From a virus, in IMG/VR virus record IMGVR_UViG_3300031703_000012, positions 1 through 47,495 of that record: a stretch of 47,495 nt of DNA. The stretch is one strand, 5' to 3'. The notes beneath the pieces are model-generated. The model was not told the origin of the DNA, ran no database searches, and worked only from the letters and a program-made list of their open reading frames with translations. Shown here one piece after another: positions 26,723 to 34,603 of the stretch. Each line of letters starts with the position of its first letter. The first letter of the stretch is position 1. A program made the position numbers and the translations under genes.

Positions 26723-28369
26723 ATGAGTTGGAAGAAGCATTTTCAGAAGCACGACATGAATCAAGCGGGTCAACAGACCAAGCAATCTAGATGGCAAAGT
26801 TGGCTACCAGAAGTATATTCTGGTATGCCGAATCGTACAGAACGCTATACGCAATATGATCAGATGGATCAAGATTCTGAAATTAACGGTGCATTGGATA
26901 CTATTGCAGAATTTAGTACACAGACAAGTCCTGAAACTAAATTGCCGTTTGAAATATTTTATAAATCAGAAGCAACTGATGCAGAAGTTTCTGCGTTATC
27001 CACTGCATTAAAGCAATGGTGTAACATAAATGATTTTGAGCGTAGAGCATTCAATATTATACGCGCAGCGATTAAATATGGAGATCATTTCTTTGTAAGA
27101 GATCCTGAGACGTTTAAACTATTTTGGGTTTCACCAGAAGATGTTACTAAGGCTGTTGTAAATGAATCAAATGGTAAAGAAATTGATCAATACATCATGC
27201 GCAATATCAACTTAAATTTGCATGATATGGTATTAACTGATACAAGAAATACTCAAAATATGGACATGCATAGTTCTCCAGGATTTACTAATACGACTAG
27301 TAACTCTGGATTATCTAGCAATCAAATGTCAGGAAATTCTAATGAAGAATATGCGGTTGACAGTTCACATGTTGTTCATATTTCAATGACTGACGGTATG
27401 ACTGCTAGTTGGCCCTTTGGTCAAAGTATACTTGAATCAGTATTTAAAGTATATAAGCAAAAAGAATTACTAGAAGATTCAATCATCATTTACCGTGTGC
27501 AACGTGCACCAGAACGTCGAGTATTCTATATCGATGTTGGTAATATGCCAGCACATAAGGCTATGGGATTCGTTGAACGCGTTAAAAATGAAGTTCATCA
27601 GACTAGAATTCCTAATAAAACTGGTGGTGGTAGCAGTGTAGTAGATGCTGCATACAATCCATTATCAATCATGGAAGATTATTTCTTTGCTCAAACAGCA
27701 GAAGGGCGTGGTTCTAAGGTAGAAGTACTGCCCGGCGGTGATAATTTAGGCGAGATTGATGATCTAAAATACTTCAATAATAAGTTATTGAGAGGTTTAC
27801 GTATACCGAGTTCGTATATGCCAACTGGTTCTGAAGATGGAACAGCGACATATAACGATGGTCGTTTAGGAACTGCATTGATACAAGAATATCGCTTTAG
27901 TAAGTATTGCGAACGTATTCAGTTATTGCTAGGTCCTGCATTAGATAATGAATTTAAAATGTTTTTGAAGTTCCGTGGAATTGATGTTACTAGTAGTTTG
28001 TTTGATTTAAAATTCGTAGAGCCACAGAGTTTCAGTAAGTACAGAGAGATTGAATTAGATTCAGCAAGAGCAGCAGTGTTTGGCAATCTAGAGGGTGTTG
28101 ATTATTTGAGCAGACAGTTCCTTCTGAAGAAATATCTTGGGCTTAGTGAGTCAGAGATTACAGAAAATGAAATGTTATGGCGCAAGGAAAATAACGAAGG
28201 TGGTGAATCTAGTGATCCAGGTAGTGACTTAGGTTCTATAGGATTGCGTGCTGGTGATGTTGATGGATTTGAAGCAACAGAATTAGACGATGAAGAGTTT
28301 GACGATGGTGACTTCGACGAAGTAACACCAGACATGGATGGCGAAGGGGAGATAGGTAATGAGATTTAA
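26723..28369 (+). CDS. 20: Portal vertex protein gp20
   Basis: A 548-residue T4-type portal protein, close to T4 gp20 (524). Recognisable parts include QDSEINGALDTIAEF, AIKYGDHFFVRDPE, ERRVFYIDVGNMPAHKA, the LPGGDNLGEIDDLKYF region, and FNNKLLRGLRIPSSYM with its neighbour. Twelve copies form the ring through which DNA enters and leaves and where the tail docks. The C-terminus is strongly acidic (DDEEFDDGDFDEV). It is the first gene of the head cassette and overlaps the next gene by 11 bases. Confidence 0.94.
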   Translation: MSWKKHFQKHDMNQAGQQTKQSRWQSWLPEVYSGMPNRTERYTQYDQMDQDSEINGALDTIAEFSTQTSPETKLPFEIFYKSEATDAEVSALSTALKQWCNINDFERRAFNIIRAAIKYGDHFFVRDPETFKLFWVSPEDVTKAVVNESNGKEIDQYIMRNINLNLHDMVLTDTRNTQNMDMHSSPGFTNTTSNSGLSSNQMSGNSNEEYAVDSSHVVHISMTDGMTASWPFGQSILESVFKVYKQKELLEDSIIIYRVQRAPERRVFYIDVGNMPAHKAMGFVERVKNEVHQTRIPNKTGGGSSVVDAAYNPLSIMEDYFFAQTAEGRGSKVEVLPGGDNLGEIDDLKYFNNKLLRGLRIPSSYMPTGSEDGTATYNDGRLGTALIQEYRFSKYCERIQLLLGPALDNEFKMFLKFRGIDVTSSLFDLKFVEPQSFSKYREIELDSARAAVFGNLEGVDYLSRQFLLKKYLGLSESEITENEMLWRKENNEGGESSDPGSDLGSIGLRAGDVDGFEATELDDEEFDDGDFDEVTPDMDGEGEIGNEI

Positions 28370-28547
28370 TGAATTAGCAATTGATGAAAGAAATGATGAA
28401 GACAAGTGGGATATTGACGATACTCGTCGCCCACGTCTGACTTTGAAGCATTTAAATAAGATTCGTAATAAGCGCGAATTGGCTAAAGCAGAATATGAAG
28501 ATGAGCAGTCTGTTAATACAGCAATGTATGGTAAGCCATCAGAGTAA
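28359..28547 (+). CDS. Small prohead-core-like protein (gp67 position)
   Basis: A 62-residue charged protein between portal and core gene, starting MRFNELAIDERNDEDK. The IDE at residues 8-10 fits the gp21 cleavage rule ((I/L)xE). Position matches T4 gene 67. The 11-base overlap with gp20 suggests coupled translation. The family is not recognised with certainty. Confidence 0.65.
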   Translation: MRFNELAIDERNDEDKWDIDDTRRPRLTLKHLNKIRNKRELAKAEYEDEQSVNTAMYGKPSE

Positions 28548-28556
28548 ATAAAAGTT

Positions 28557-28564
28557 GATAAATA
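28557..28564 (+). promoter_or_regulatory. Candidate late promoter in the 28548-28742 intergenic region
   Basis: GATAAATA (7 of 8). The 195-base gap also contains an AACGCG/CGCGTT hairpin (28605-28624), a short palindrome AGTATTAAATACT, and a second weaker AATAAATA near 28696. There is no clear terminator. The following gene has the strong leader AAACGGAGAATATAAAATG, also seen before the 33987 gene. Confidence 0.4.
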
Positions 28565-28742
28565 AAAGTAATAGATTGTATTATAATGTATTATTTTTAT
28601 AAAAACGCGATTTTAAACGCGTTATTGGCTAGTTATAGGCAAAAAGTATTAAATACTAATGTAATAAATTAGTTCCCTAGTAGCCTACGGGATTAAATAA
28701 ATAGATTTATAAAATAAAATTTTATTAAACGGAGAATATAAA

Positions 28743-29594
28743 ATGAGCGTACAAGATCGTTATTCAAAGATCATTGAGAGCCTAGTAAACGGAGAAGGTG
28801 AAGTTGCATCTGATTTGTTACATGAAGCTTTTGTAGACAAAGCTCGTGAGATCTGGTCAGGTCTTGTGGAGCAAGATGAAATCGTCGAAGATGACATTTC
28901 AGAAGAAGAGATTGAAGAATCTTATTTCGACGAAGATGTTGATTCATTCGAAGAAGAAATTGCAGCAGAAGAAGAGTATGCAATGGAAGACGAAGGTGAA
29001 GAAGAAGAATTTGATGCTGAAGGTGAAGCAGAATTCGAACTAGCATCTGACGATGAAATGGATATGGACATGGACGCTGAAGGCGACATGGAGCCAGAAT
29101 CAGAAGCAGGAATTGAAGACGCAATGTTAAGCGTTGAAGATGCACTTGCTGATTTAAAAGCAGAATTCGCACAGTTGATGGGCGATGATCTAGGTGATGA
29201 AGAAGAAGCAGGTTTATCTGACGAACTTCCAGCCGATGATTTCGCATCTGACATTGAGCCAGAAGCAGAAGAAGAGTTCGAAGAGCAGTTAGCATTCGAA
29301 TCTGATGAAGCAGAAGAATTAGAAGAAGCCGCTGATCTTACAAAGATTGGTAAAGATGGAATGCATCCTTCAGAAATGCCAGCAGGAGATGACGGTAAAG
29401 CATCACCAGTTGCAGGCAAAAATGACATGGGTGGAAAAGTAATTCCAACTGGCGCAAAAGGATCTGAAGGCTCTAAGAAAGGCTTATCAGACGAATCAGC
29501 AAAAGACATGGGTGTAACACATCCTGGCGAAGGCGCTTCATTGAAGCCAGAAACTCGCGGTCATGGTGCTGAGAAGCGCGGTATGAAACAATAA
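28743..29594 (+). CDS. Acidic prohead core protein (gp67/gp68-like)
   Basis: A 283-residue, extremely acidic protein. The first 45 residues (YSKIIESLVNGEGEVASDLL, then HEAFVDKAREIW) resemble the start of T4 gp67. Residues 46-200 are almost all Glu, Asp, Ala, Met and Ser (EEEEFDAEGEAEFELASDDE), and the C-terminus is Gly/Lys-rich. IIE and LHE near the N-terminus are possible gp21 sites. It would fill the prohead as a scaffold-core component and be degraded on maturation. Confidence 0.75.
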   Translation: MSVQDRYSKIIESLVNGEGEVASDLLHEAFVDKAREIWSGLVEQDEIVEDDISEEEIEESYFDEDVDSFEEEIAAEEEYAMEDEGEEEEFDAEGEAEFELASDDEMDMDMDAEGDMEPESEAGIEDAMLSVEDALADLKAEFAQLMGDDLGDEEEAGLSDELPADDFASDIEPEAEEEFEEQLAFESDEAEELEEAADLTKIGKDGMHPSEMPAGDDGKASPVAGKNDMGGKVIPTGAKGSEGSKKGLSDESAKDMGVTHPGEGASLKPETRGHGAEKRGMKQ

Positions 29595-29596
29595 AA

Positions 29597-30238
29597 ATGC
29601 GCAATACACTGAATGAACATTTAACTTTCGATCAAGCAAACATTGTTACTGAAGCTGTGGATAACGGCAAAGGTGGTAAGGATTTGTATATGGAAGGTAT
29701 TTTTGTTCAAGGTGATGCACGCAACCAAAATCAACGCGTATATCCAGCCTCTGAAATCAGACGAGCAGTTAATTCTGTTCAAGAAAAGATTCAAGGTGGA
29801 TATTCAGTGTTGGGCGAAGCAGACCATCCAGATGATCTACAAGTGAATTTGGACCGAGTATCACACATCATTGAAAAAATGTGGATGAACGGGAATGATG
29901 GTTATGGCAAGCTAAAATTATTACCAACGCCAATGGGCAACATATGTAAAACTTTGTTGGACAATGGTGTAAAATTAGGCGTATCGAGTCGCGGTAGTGG
30001 TAACGTAGGTGACAATGGTAATGTGTCGGAATTTGAAATTGTAACGGTAGATATCGTTGCGAATCCAAGTGCTCCAGATGCATATCCAGATCCACTCTAC
30101 GAGGCTATCATGAATGGCAGACGTAGCGACATTATTATGGATGTTGCGAAAGCTATAAATCACGATACAAAAGCCGAAAAGTATCTCCAGGAAGAGGTAC
30201 TTAAAATGATCAATAACCTAGATTTTAGGAGAAAATAA
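29597..30238 (+). CDS. 21: Prohead core protease gp21
   Basis: A 213-residue serine protease of the T4 gp21 (S77) family. The catalytic histidine is in GEADHP (His77) and the serine in GVSSRGSG (Ser130/131). DIVANPSAPDAYPDPL follows, as in other members. It cleaves core, scaffold and capsid after (I/L)xE and then itself. It lies 2 bases after the core gene, and its stop overlaps the gp22 start (TAATG). Confidence 0.95.
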   Translation: MRNTLNEHLTFDQANIVTEAVDNGKGGKDLYMEGIFVQGDARNQNQRVYPASEIRRAVNSVQEKIQGGYSVLGEADHPDDLQVNLDRVSHIIEKMWMNGNDGYGKLKLLPTPMGNICKTLLDNGVKLGVSSRGSGNVGDNGNVSEFEIVTVDIVANPSAPDAYPDPLYEAIMNGRRSDIIMDVAKAINHDTKAEKYLQEEVLKMINNLDFRRK

Positions 30239-31344
30239 TGGCAAATGCAATTGAACAACTCCTAAGTTCAGAAGTTCTTTCAGAAGAAGTTCGTTCTACA
30301 CTAACAGAAGCTTGGGAAACCAAGTTAACTGAAGCACGTGAAGAATTGACTAATGAACTTCGTGAAGAGTTCGCAACACGTTATGAAACTGACAAGCAGC
30401 AAATGGTGGAAGCACTAGACGCAATGATGTCAGATACAATTACAACGGAATTGCGCGAATTCGCAGCAGACAAAAAAGCAGCAGTAGAAGCAAAGGTGGC
30501 TTATGCAAGCCAAGTTGCAGAACATGCTAAGATGCTGGACACTTTTGTAATGGAAACTTTAAAGAAAGAAATTACAGAATTGCGCGATGATCGTAAACTT
30601 CAAGAAGGAAACTTTGAAAAGTTAGAAGACTTTGTAATGGAGCAACTAACTACTGAACTTAACGATTTCCACCAAGACAAACAAGACCTGTTAACAGAGA
30701 AAGTTAAATTGGTAAAAGAAGGCAAGAAAATGATTGCCGAGACGAAGCGTGAATTCATCTCTAAAGCAAGCGCAAAATTAGCGAGCATTGTTGAATCAAC
30801 AGTGACTGGCGAGTTAAGCACTCTTAAAGAAGATATCATGTTAGCTAAAGAAAACATGTTTGGACGCAAGATTTTTGAAACTTTTGCAACTGAATTTATG
30901 AGTTCACATTTAGCAGAAGGCACACAGGTTTCAAAATTGAGCCTTGAATTATTAGATATGAAAACTGCTTTGGCAGAATCAGCATCTACTATTTCTGAAA
31001 AAGAAACATTAATTGAATCAACCAACAAAAAACTAAAGCGAGTTAATGAACGCGCTGAACGTAATTCTGTAATGGCTGATTTATTAAAGCCCTTGTCGAA
31101 GGACAAGCGTGAGTTAATGTCGAATCTACTTGAAAGTGTTGCTACTAGCAAACTTACTGTAGCATATGACAAGTACATTGGTACGGTTTTGAATGAAACT
31201 GTTTCAACGACTAAACGCACTACGCAAAAACTTAATGAGTCTCGCACTAGCGAGGTCACAGGTGATAAAACTAGCACACACGATCAAAGTACTGAAAGTA
31301 ATGCAGATATCATTAACCTTAAAAAATTAGCTGGTATAAGCTAA
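30238..31344 (+). CDS. 22: Prohead scaffolding protein gp22
   Basis: A 368-residue, almost wholly helical, Glu/Lys-rich protein between protease and capsid genes. Several LTE sites near the N-terminus (TLTEAWETKLTEAREELTNE) suit gp21 cleavage. It is larger than T4 gp22 (269). The C-terminal 60 residues are Ser/Thr-rich and end IINLKKLAGIS, like the capsid-binding tails of other gp22 proteins. Confidence 0.88.
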   Translation: MANAIEQLLSSEVLSEEVRSTLTEAWETKLTEAREELTNELREEFATRYETDKQQMVEALDAMMSDTITTELREFAADKKAAVEAKVAYASQVAEHAKMLDTFVMETLKKEITELRDDRKLQEGNFEKLEDFVMEQLTTELNDFHQDKQDLLTEKVKLVKEGKKMIAETKREFISKASAKLASIVESTVTGELSTLKEDIMLAKENMFGRKIFETFATEFMSSHLAEGTQVSKLSLELLDMKTALAESASTISEKETLIESTNKKLKRVNERAERNSVMADLLKPLSKDKRELMSNLLESVATSKLTVAYDKYIGTVLNETVSTTKRTTQKLNESRTSEVTGDKTSTHDQSTESNADIINLKKLAGIS

Positions 31345-31361
31345 AAAGGAGTATACCTAAA

Positions 31362-32525
31362 ATGTCACAAAATTTATTTGAAAACTGGAACGTAACTAAA
31401 GACGCTCTAACTGACGGTTTAACAGGCAACAAGAAATCTGTAATGGAATCTGTGCTTGAAAACACTAAGAACTATTTAACAGAATCAGCAGCAACTGGTT
31501 CTACAATGGCAGGCAACATCGCTACTATGAATAAGGTAATTTTACCTGTTATTCGTCGTGTAATGCCTACCGTAATCGCTAACGAATTAGTTGGTGTTCA
31601 GCCAATGACTGGTCCTGTTGGACAAATTCACACATTGCGTGTGCGTTATTCTGAAGGCGCAGCAGGCGTATCAGCAGGCGACGAAGCATTGTCTCCATTC
31701 GCTATCGCTAAAGGCTATTCTGGTGATGCTACTACTGGCGGACCATCAGCAACTTCTGCTCTTGAAGCAACAGCAGGTCGTAAGCTTTCAATCCAAGTAT
31801 TGAAGCAGACTGTTGAAGCGAAGACACGTAAGTTGTCAGCACGTTGGACTTTTGAAGCAGCACAAGATGCTAACTCAATGCACGGTCTTGACGTTGAAGC
31901 TGAAATCATGCAAGCACTTGCACAAGAAATCACAGCAGAAATCGACCAAGAAGTTCTTACTTCTTTACGCGCTCTTGCTGGTACTGCAACTGACACATAT
32001 GACCAAGGCAACGTTTCTGGCGTAGCAACATTCGTAGGTGATCAACACGCAGCATTAGCAGTTTTGATTAACCGCGCAGCAAACTTGATCGCAGCACGTA
32101 CTCGTCGTGGCGCTGGTAACTACGTTGTAGTTTCACCAACTATGTTGACTGTACTACAATCTGCTACTACTTCTGCGTTTGCACGCACAACTGAAGGTCC
32201 TTTTGAAGCACCTACTAACACTAAGTTTGTTGGTATGTTGAACAACACTATGAAAGTATTTGTTGATCAGTACGCTTCTGACGCTACTCCAATCCTAGTA
32301 GGATATAAGGGTGACGGCGAAATGGACGCAGCAGCATTCTACTGCCCATATATTCCACTAATGTCTTCTGGTACTGTACTAGATCCATCAACATTCGAAC
32401 CTACTGTGTCATTCATGACTCGTTACGGTTATGTTGAGTTGAATAACCAGGCTTCATCTCTTGGTAATGCAGCAGACTACTTGGCTAAGATCGGCGTTAA
32501 CTCTGGCGCATTGTCTTTCCAGTAA
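31362..32525 (+). CDS. 23: Major capsid protein gp23
   Basis: A 387-residue HK97-fold capsid protein of the gp23 type, with an AAGGAG site. GPVGQIHTLRVRY, KLSARWTFEAAQDANSMHGL, EIDQEVL and GYVELNNQ are family landmarks. The probable gp21 site is NYLTE(41)-SAATGS, leaving about 346 residues. T4 gp23 has 521: the insertion domain of T4 gp23/gp24 is missing, as in divergent T4-like phages. A strong terminator follows at once, as expected for the most highly expressed gene. Confidence 0.94.
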   Translation: MSQNLFENWNVTKDALTDGLTGNKKSVMESVLENTKNYLTESAATGSTMAGNIATMNKVILPVIRRVMPTVIANELVGVQPMTGPVGQIHTLRVRYSEGAAGVSAGDEALSPFAIAKGYSGDATTGGPSATSALEATAGRKLSIQVLKQTVEAKTRKLSARWTFEAAQDANSMHGLDVEAEIMQALAQEITAEIDQEVLTSLRALAGTATDTYDQGNVSGVATFVGDQHAALAVLINRAANLIAARTRRGAGNYVVVSPTMLTVLQSATTSAFARTTEGPFEAPTNTKFVGMLNNTMKVFVDQYASDATPILVGYKGDGEMDAAAFYCPYIPLMSSGTVLDPSTFEPTVSFMTRYGYVELNNQASSLGNAADYLAKIGVNSGALSFQ

Positions 32526-32547
32526 AACCTAATTTTAAATTAGAAAT

Positions 32548-32574
32548 AAAAAACAGCCTTAGGGCTGTTTTTTT
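32548..32574 (+). terminator. Terminator after gp23 (works in both directions)
   Basis: A 7-bp stem AACAGCC/GGCTGTT with loop TTAG is followed by seven T and preceded by an A run, so it can also end the convergent minus-strand unit. Confidence 0.88.
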
Positions 32575-32585
32575 GTGGGCGATTA

Positions 32586-32906
32586 TTAAAGCCCCATTCG
32601 TATCATAAATGCATCTTCTTTGTTTTTGAAGAGGACCATGTAACCATGCCCATCGTGGGCGTACAGCATATCATCATTGACGATTATCTTATTGTCCGAA
32701 TTTTCTCCGTATAATACATCCATTTCGGCACCTGTCATAGTTCCGCCAATATATCTATCTACTATGATATATCTTAATTCATGCTTCCATCTTAGTTGTT
32801 CAATTTCGTTAACATCATTGATTCTAATAAAATAGGTATATCCATACTTGGATAATTTGAATCGTTTGTCTATTTTTGTGACTACATGAGGCTTAGTGTA
32901 TCTCAT
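32586..32906 (-). CDS. Small unknown protein, paralogue B
   Basis: A 106-residue protein, a clear tandem paralogue of the next gene upstream: KIDKRFKLSKYGYTYFIRI, DMLYAHDGHGYMVLFKN and EDAFMIRMGL have near-identical partners there. ATG 32906 lies one base from the preceding stop. Basic/aromatic and soluble; family not recognised. Part of a host-promoter (probably early) cassette; many such small early proteins alter host functions, but nothing here shows that directly. Confidence 0.75.
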   Translation of the reverse strand: MRYTKPHVVTKIDKRFKLSKYGYTYFIRINDVNEIEQLRWKHELRYIIVDRYIGGTMTGAEMDVLYGENSDNKIIVNDDMLYAHDGHGYMVLFKNKEDAFMIRMGL

Positions 32907-32907
32907 A

Positions 32908-33201
32908 TTACAATCCCATTTTCATCATAAATGCATCTTCTTCGTTTTTGAAGACGATGAAATATCCATAGTCATCGTATGCATAAAGCATGTCACGCTG
33001 TGTGATATGATATCCATATGCTGATTTTTCGTACAATGTATTCATTTCAGCATTGGTGATGATGTATAGTAATTTATATTGCTCCTTCAATATCTCCACA
33101 GTGGCGTAATCTTTAATTCTAATATAGCATATATATCCATATTTGGATAATTTGAATCGTTTGTCTATTTTTACGATAATATTAGGCTTAGTGTATTTCA
33201 T
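32908..33201 (-). CDS. Small unknown protein, paralogue A
   Basis: A 97-residue protein starting at ATG 33201 (MKYTKPNIIVKIDKRF), which aligns with the start of paralogue B; the longer frame to 33321 only overlaps the metallopeptidase gene. It shares KIDKRFKLSKYGY, an AEMNTLYE/AEMDVLYG motif and a closing FKNEEDAFMMKMGL with B. It overlaps the upstream gene by 14 bases. Function unknown. Confidence 0.72.
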   Translation of the reverse strand: MKYTKPNIIVKIDKRFKLSKYGYICYIRIKDYATVEILKEQYKLLYIITNAEMNTLYEKSAYGYHITQRDMLYAYDDYGYFIVFKNEEDAFMMKMGL

Positions 33202-33862
33202 AATAACTCGCAGTATATTTAAGTAACTGTTTAACTTGCTTTGCTTCCTTTGGGAAGATGGCACGATAACGAGCGTACACTGGTAGTTCATCAATGAACA
33301 TTTCTGGATTACGTAATGCATTCATTGGATCACTTGAGTATCTAATTTCAACAGATAGATCATGTCCGTAAGCCATTTGCTCATGAGGATCACGCAAGTA
33401 ACTACGCATCCAATCACGTTCAGTACCACCATTCTCTTTTAATTTCATTCCTTTTTGATGTCCAGATTGAAGAGTCTCAATTATTGATGGATTGATCTTA
33501 TCATACTGGTTGAAATGAATTGTCTCATGTGCAAGCATTTTCATTAAAATTTCTTTAAAAGAAACGGGTCCCCACATATTCTCAAGATTTTTTGAGTGTA
33601 ATATTACAGTGATTATTTTTCCATCGGTAGTTGACCAATCTGCCATTGCAGAAATCCATTCATTCTTATCAGCACGAGGTGCATGATTGACAATAAAATC
33701 AATAGACAACTCATCTATATTATTATAATTTAGAATATCTACTAATTCTTCTATGTCATCTACATCGTTATTATCTTCAAGAAACATTGAATACTCTATA
33801 TTAGATTGATCTATAATTTCTTCAATATCTGCAATAAGATTAGAATCTGGATTGATGTTCAT
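33188..33862 (-). CDS. HExxH putative zinc metallopeptidase
   Basis: A 224-residue protein from ATG 33862; a TTG 12 bases further upstream is an alternative. The zinc motif LAHETIHFNQYD lies near residues 111-122. Acidic N-terminus (NNDVDDIEELVDIL). HQKGMKLKENGGTERDWMRS and DPHEQMAYG resemble HExxH phage proteins of unknown substrate; the Glu in DPHEQMAYG could be the third zinc ligand. It is first in a minus-strand cassette under a host-type promoter. No signal peptide, so it should act in the cytoplasm. Confidence 0.72.
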   Translation of the reverse strand: MNINPDSNLIADIEEIIDQSNIEYSMFLEDNNDVDDIEELVDILNYNNIDELSIDFIVNHAPRADKNEWISAMADWSTTDGKIITVILHSKNLENMWGPVSFKEILMKMLAHETIHFNQYDKINPSIIETLQSGHQKGMKLKENGGTERDWMRSYLRDPHEQMAYGHDLSVEIRYSSDPMNALRNPEMFIDELPVYARYRAIFPKEAKQVKQLLKYTASYYEIH

Positions 33863-33892
33863 ATATTGTCTCAATAATTAACTTACTTTACT

Positions 33893-33921
33893 AGTTTACA
33901 GTAACATATCTTACTTGTCAA
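33893..33921 (-). promoter_or_regulatory. Sigma-70-type promoter for the metallopeptidase cassette
   Basis: The minus strand has TTGACA (33916-33921), a 17-base spacer, and TAAACT (33893-33898, 4 of 6 to TATAAT). It lies about 30 bases before ATG 33862, indicating early, host-polymerase expression in contrast to its late neighbours. Confidence 0.65.
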
Positions 33922-33930
33922 GTCTAATTT

Positions 33931-33954
33931 GATAAATACTTAAAAGCATAAATA
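33931..33954 (+). promoter_or_regulatory. Tandem late promoters for fibre block
   Basis: GATAAATA at 33931-33938 and CATAAATA at 33947-33954 precede the gene at 33987, which has the strong AAACGGAGAATATAATG start region. Confidence 0.65.
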
Positions 33955-33986
33955 AGTATGTATATAATGCATAAACGGAGAATATA

Positions 33987-34523
33987 ATGTCATCAGTAAT
34001 AAATCCAGATAATGGTTCACTACGCATATTAGGTACGATAGATACCCTTAGTGTAATCGGTACAGATCTTACTTTAACAAGTACAGCAGATGTTAATTTA
34101 GCAGCACCAGTATTTGGCGATGGTGCCTTAAATGTAGCAGGTGGTGGGTACATAGGTGGACACTTATATGTAAATGGTAGTATAGTTGCAGATGGTGATA
34201 TTGTTACGTTAGGTAATTCAGGATCAGGTGTTGTAATTGATGTAAGTCCTTCGGTTGCTGTGGCAACAATTAATGCCAATACTGGTGTATCATATCTTAA
34301 TCAAACAACCAGTTTAGCATTGTCGCTTGGTGATGGAACAGAAGGTCAATTAAAAGTTATTGCAGTAACAGGTACTCCAACTGGAACTATTGTTATAACA
34401 CCGACTACTCCAGTTGGATATACATCATTTAACTTGACAAATATAGGCGAATCTGTTACACTAGTATATACTGTTGTTGGTTGGATTGTTACGTCTAAAA
34501 ATGGTGCAAATATAATTGTATAA
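33987..34523 (+). CDS. Small virion surface/fibre-type protein
   Basis: A 178-residue Gly/Val/Thr-rich beta protein. AGGGYIGGHLYVNGSIVADG is the short beta-helix/trimerisation pattern common in marine phage tail and fibre proteins. The second half (GQLKVIAVTGTPTGTIVITP to the C-terminal NIIV) is a compact beta domain also common in such proteins. Structural location is inferred. Confidence 0.7.
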   Translation: MSSVINPDNGSLRILGTIDTLSVIGTDLTLTSTADVNLAAPVFGDGALNVAGGGYIGGHLYVNGSIVADGDIVTLGNSGSGVVIDVSPSVAVATINANTGVSYLNQTTSLALSLGDGTEGQLKVIAVTGTPTGTIVITPTTPVGYTSFNLTNIGESVTLVYTVVGWIVTSKNGANIIV

Positions 34524-34526
34524 ATA
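34519..34526 (+). promoter_or_regulatory. Late promoter overlapping a stop codon
   Basis: Perfect TATAAATA that includes the TAA stop of the previous gene. The 80-base leader that follows is an A-rich stretch with repeated (A)4-6-TAC/TAA units, then AAGGATG before ATG 34604. Confidence 0.7.
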
Positions 34527-34603
34527 ATAATACAAAATAAAAAATAAAAAATACAAAATACAAAATACAAAAACTCATATAGAGATATTGATAAGGATGA
34601 AAC

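Noticed and set aside
28771-29509. Minus-strand Ser-rich and Leu-rich frames opposite the acidic core gene
   Set aside because: They are antisense shadows of Glu/Asp/Ala codon runs; the plus-strand gene has a strong ribosome site and correct context.
30600-31277. Minus-strand 225-codon frame opposite gp22
   Set aside because: Shadow of a confidently assigned scaffold gene.
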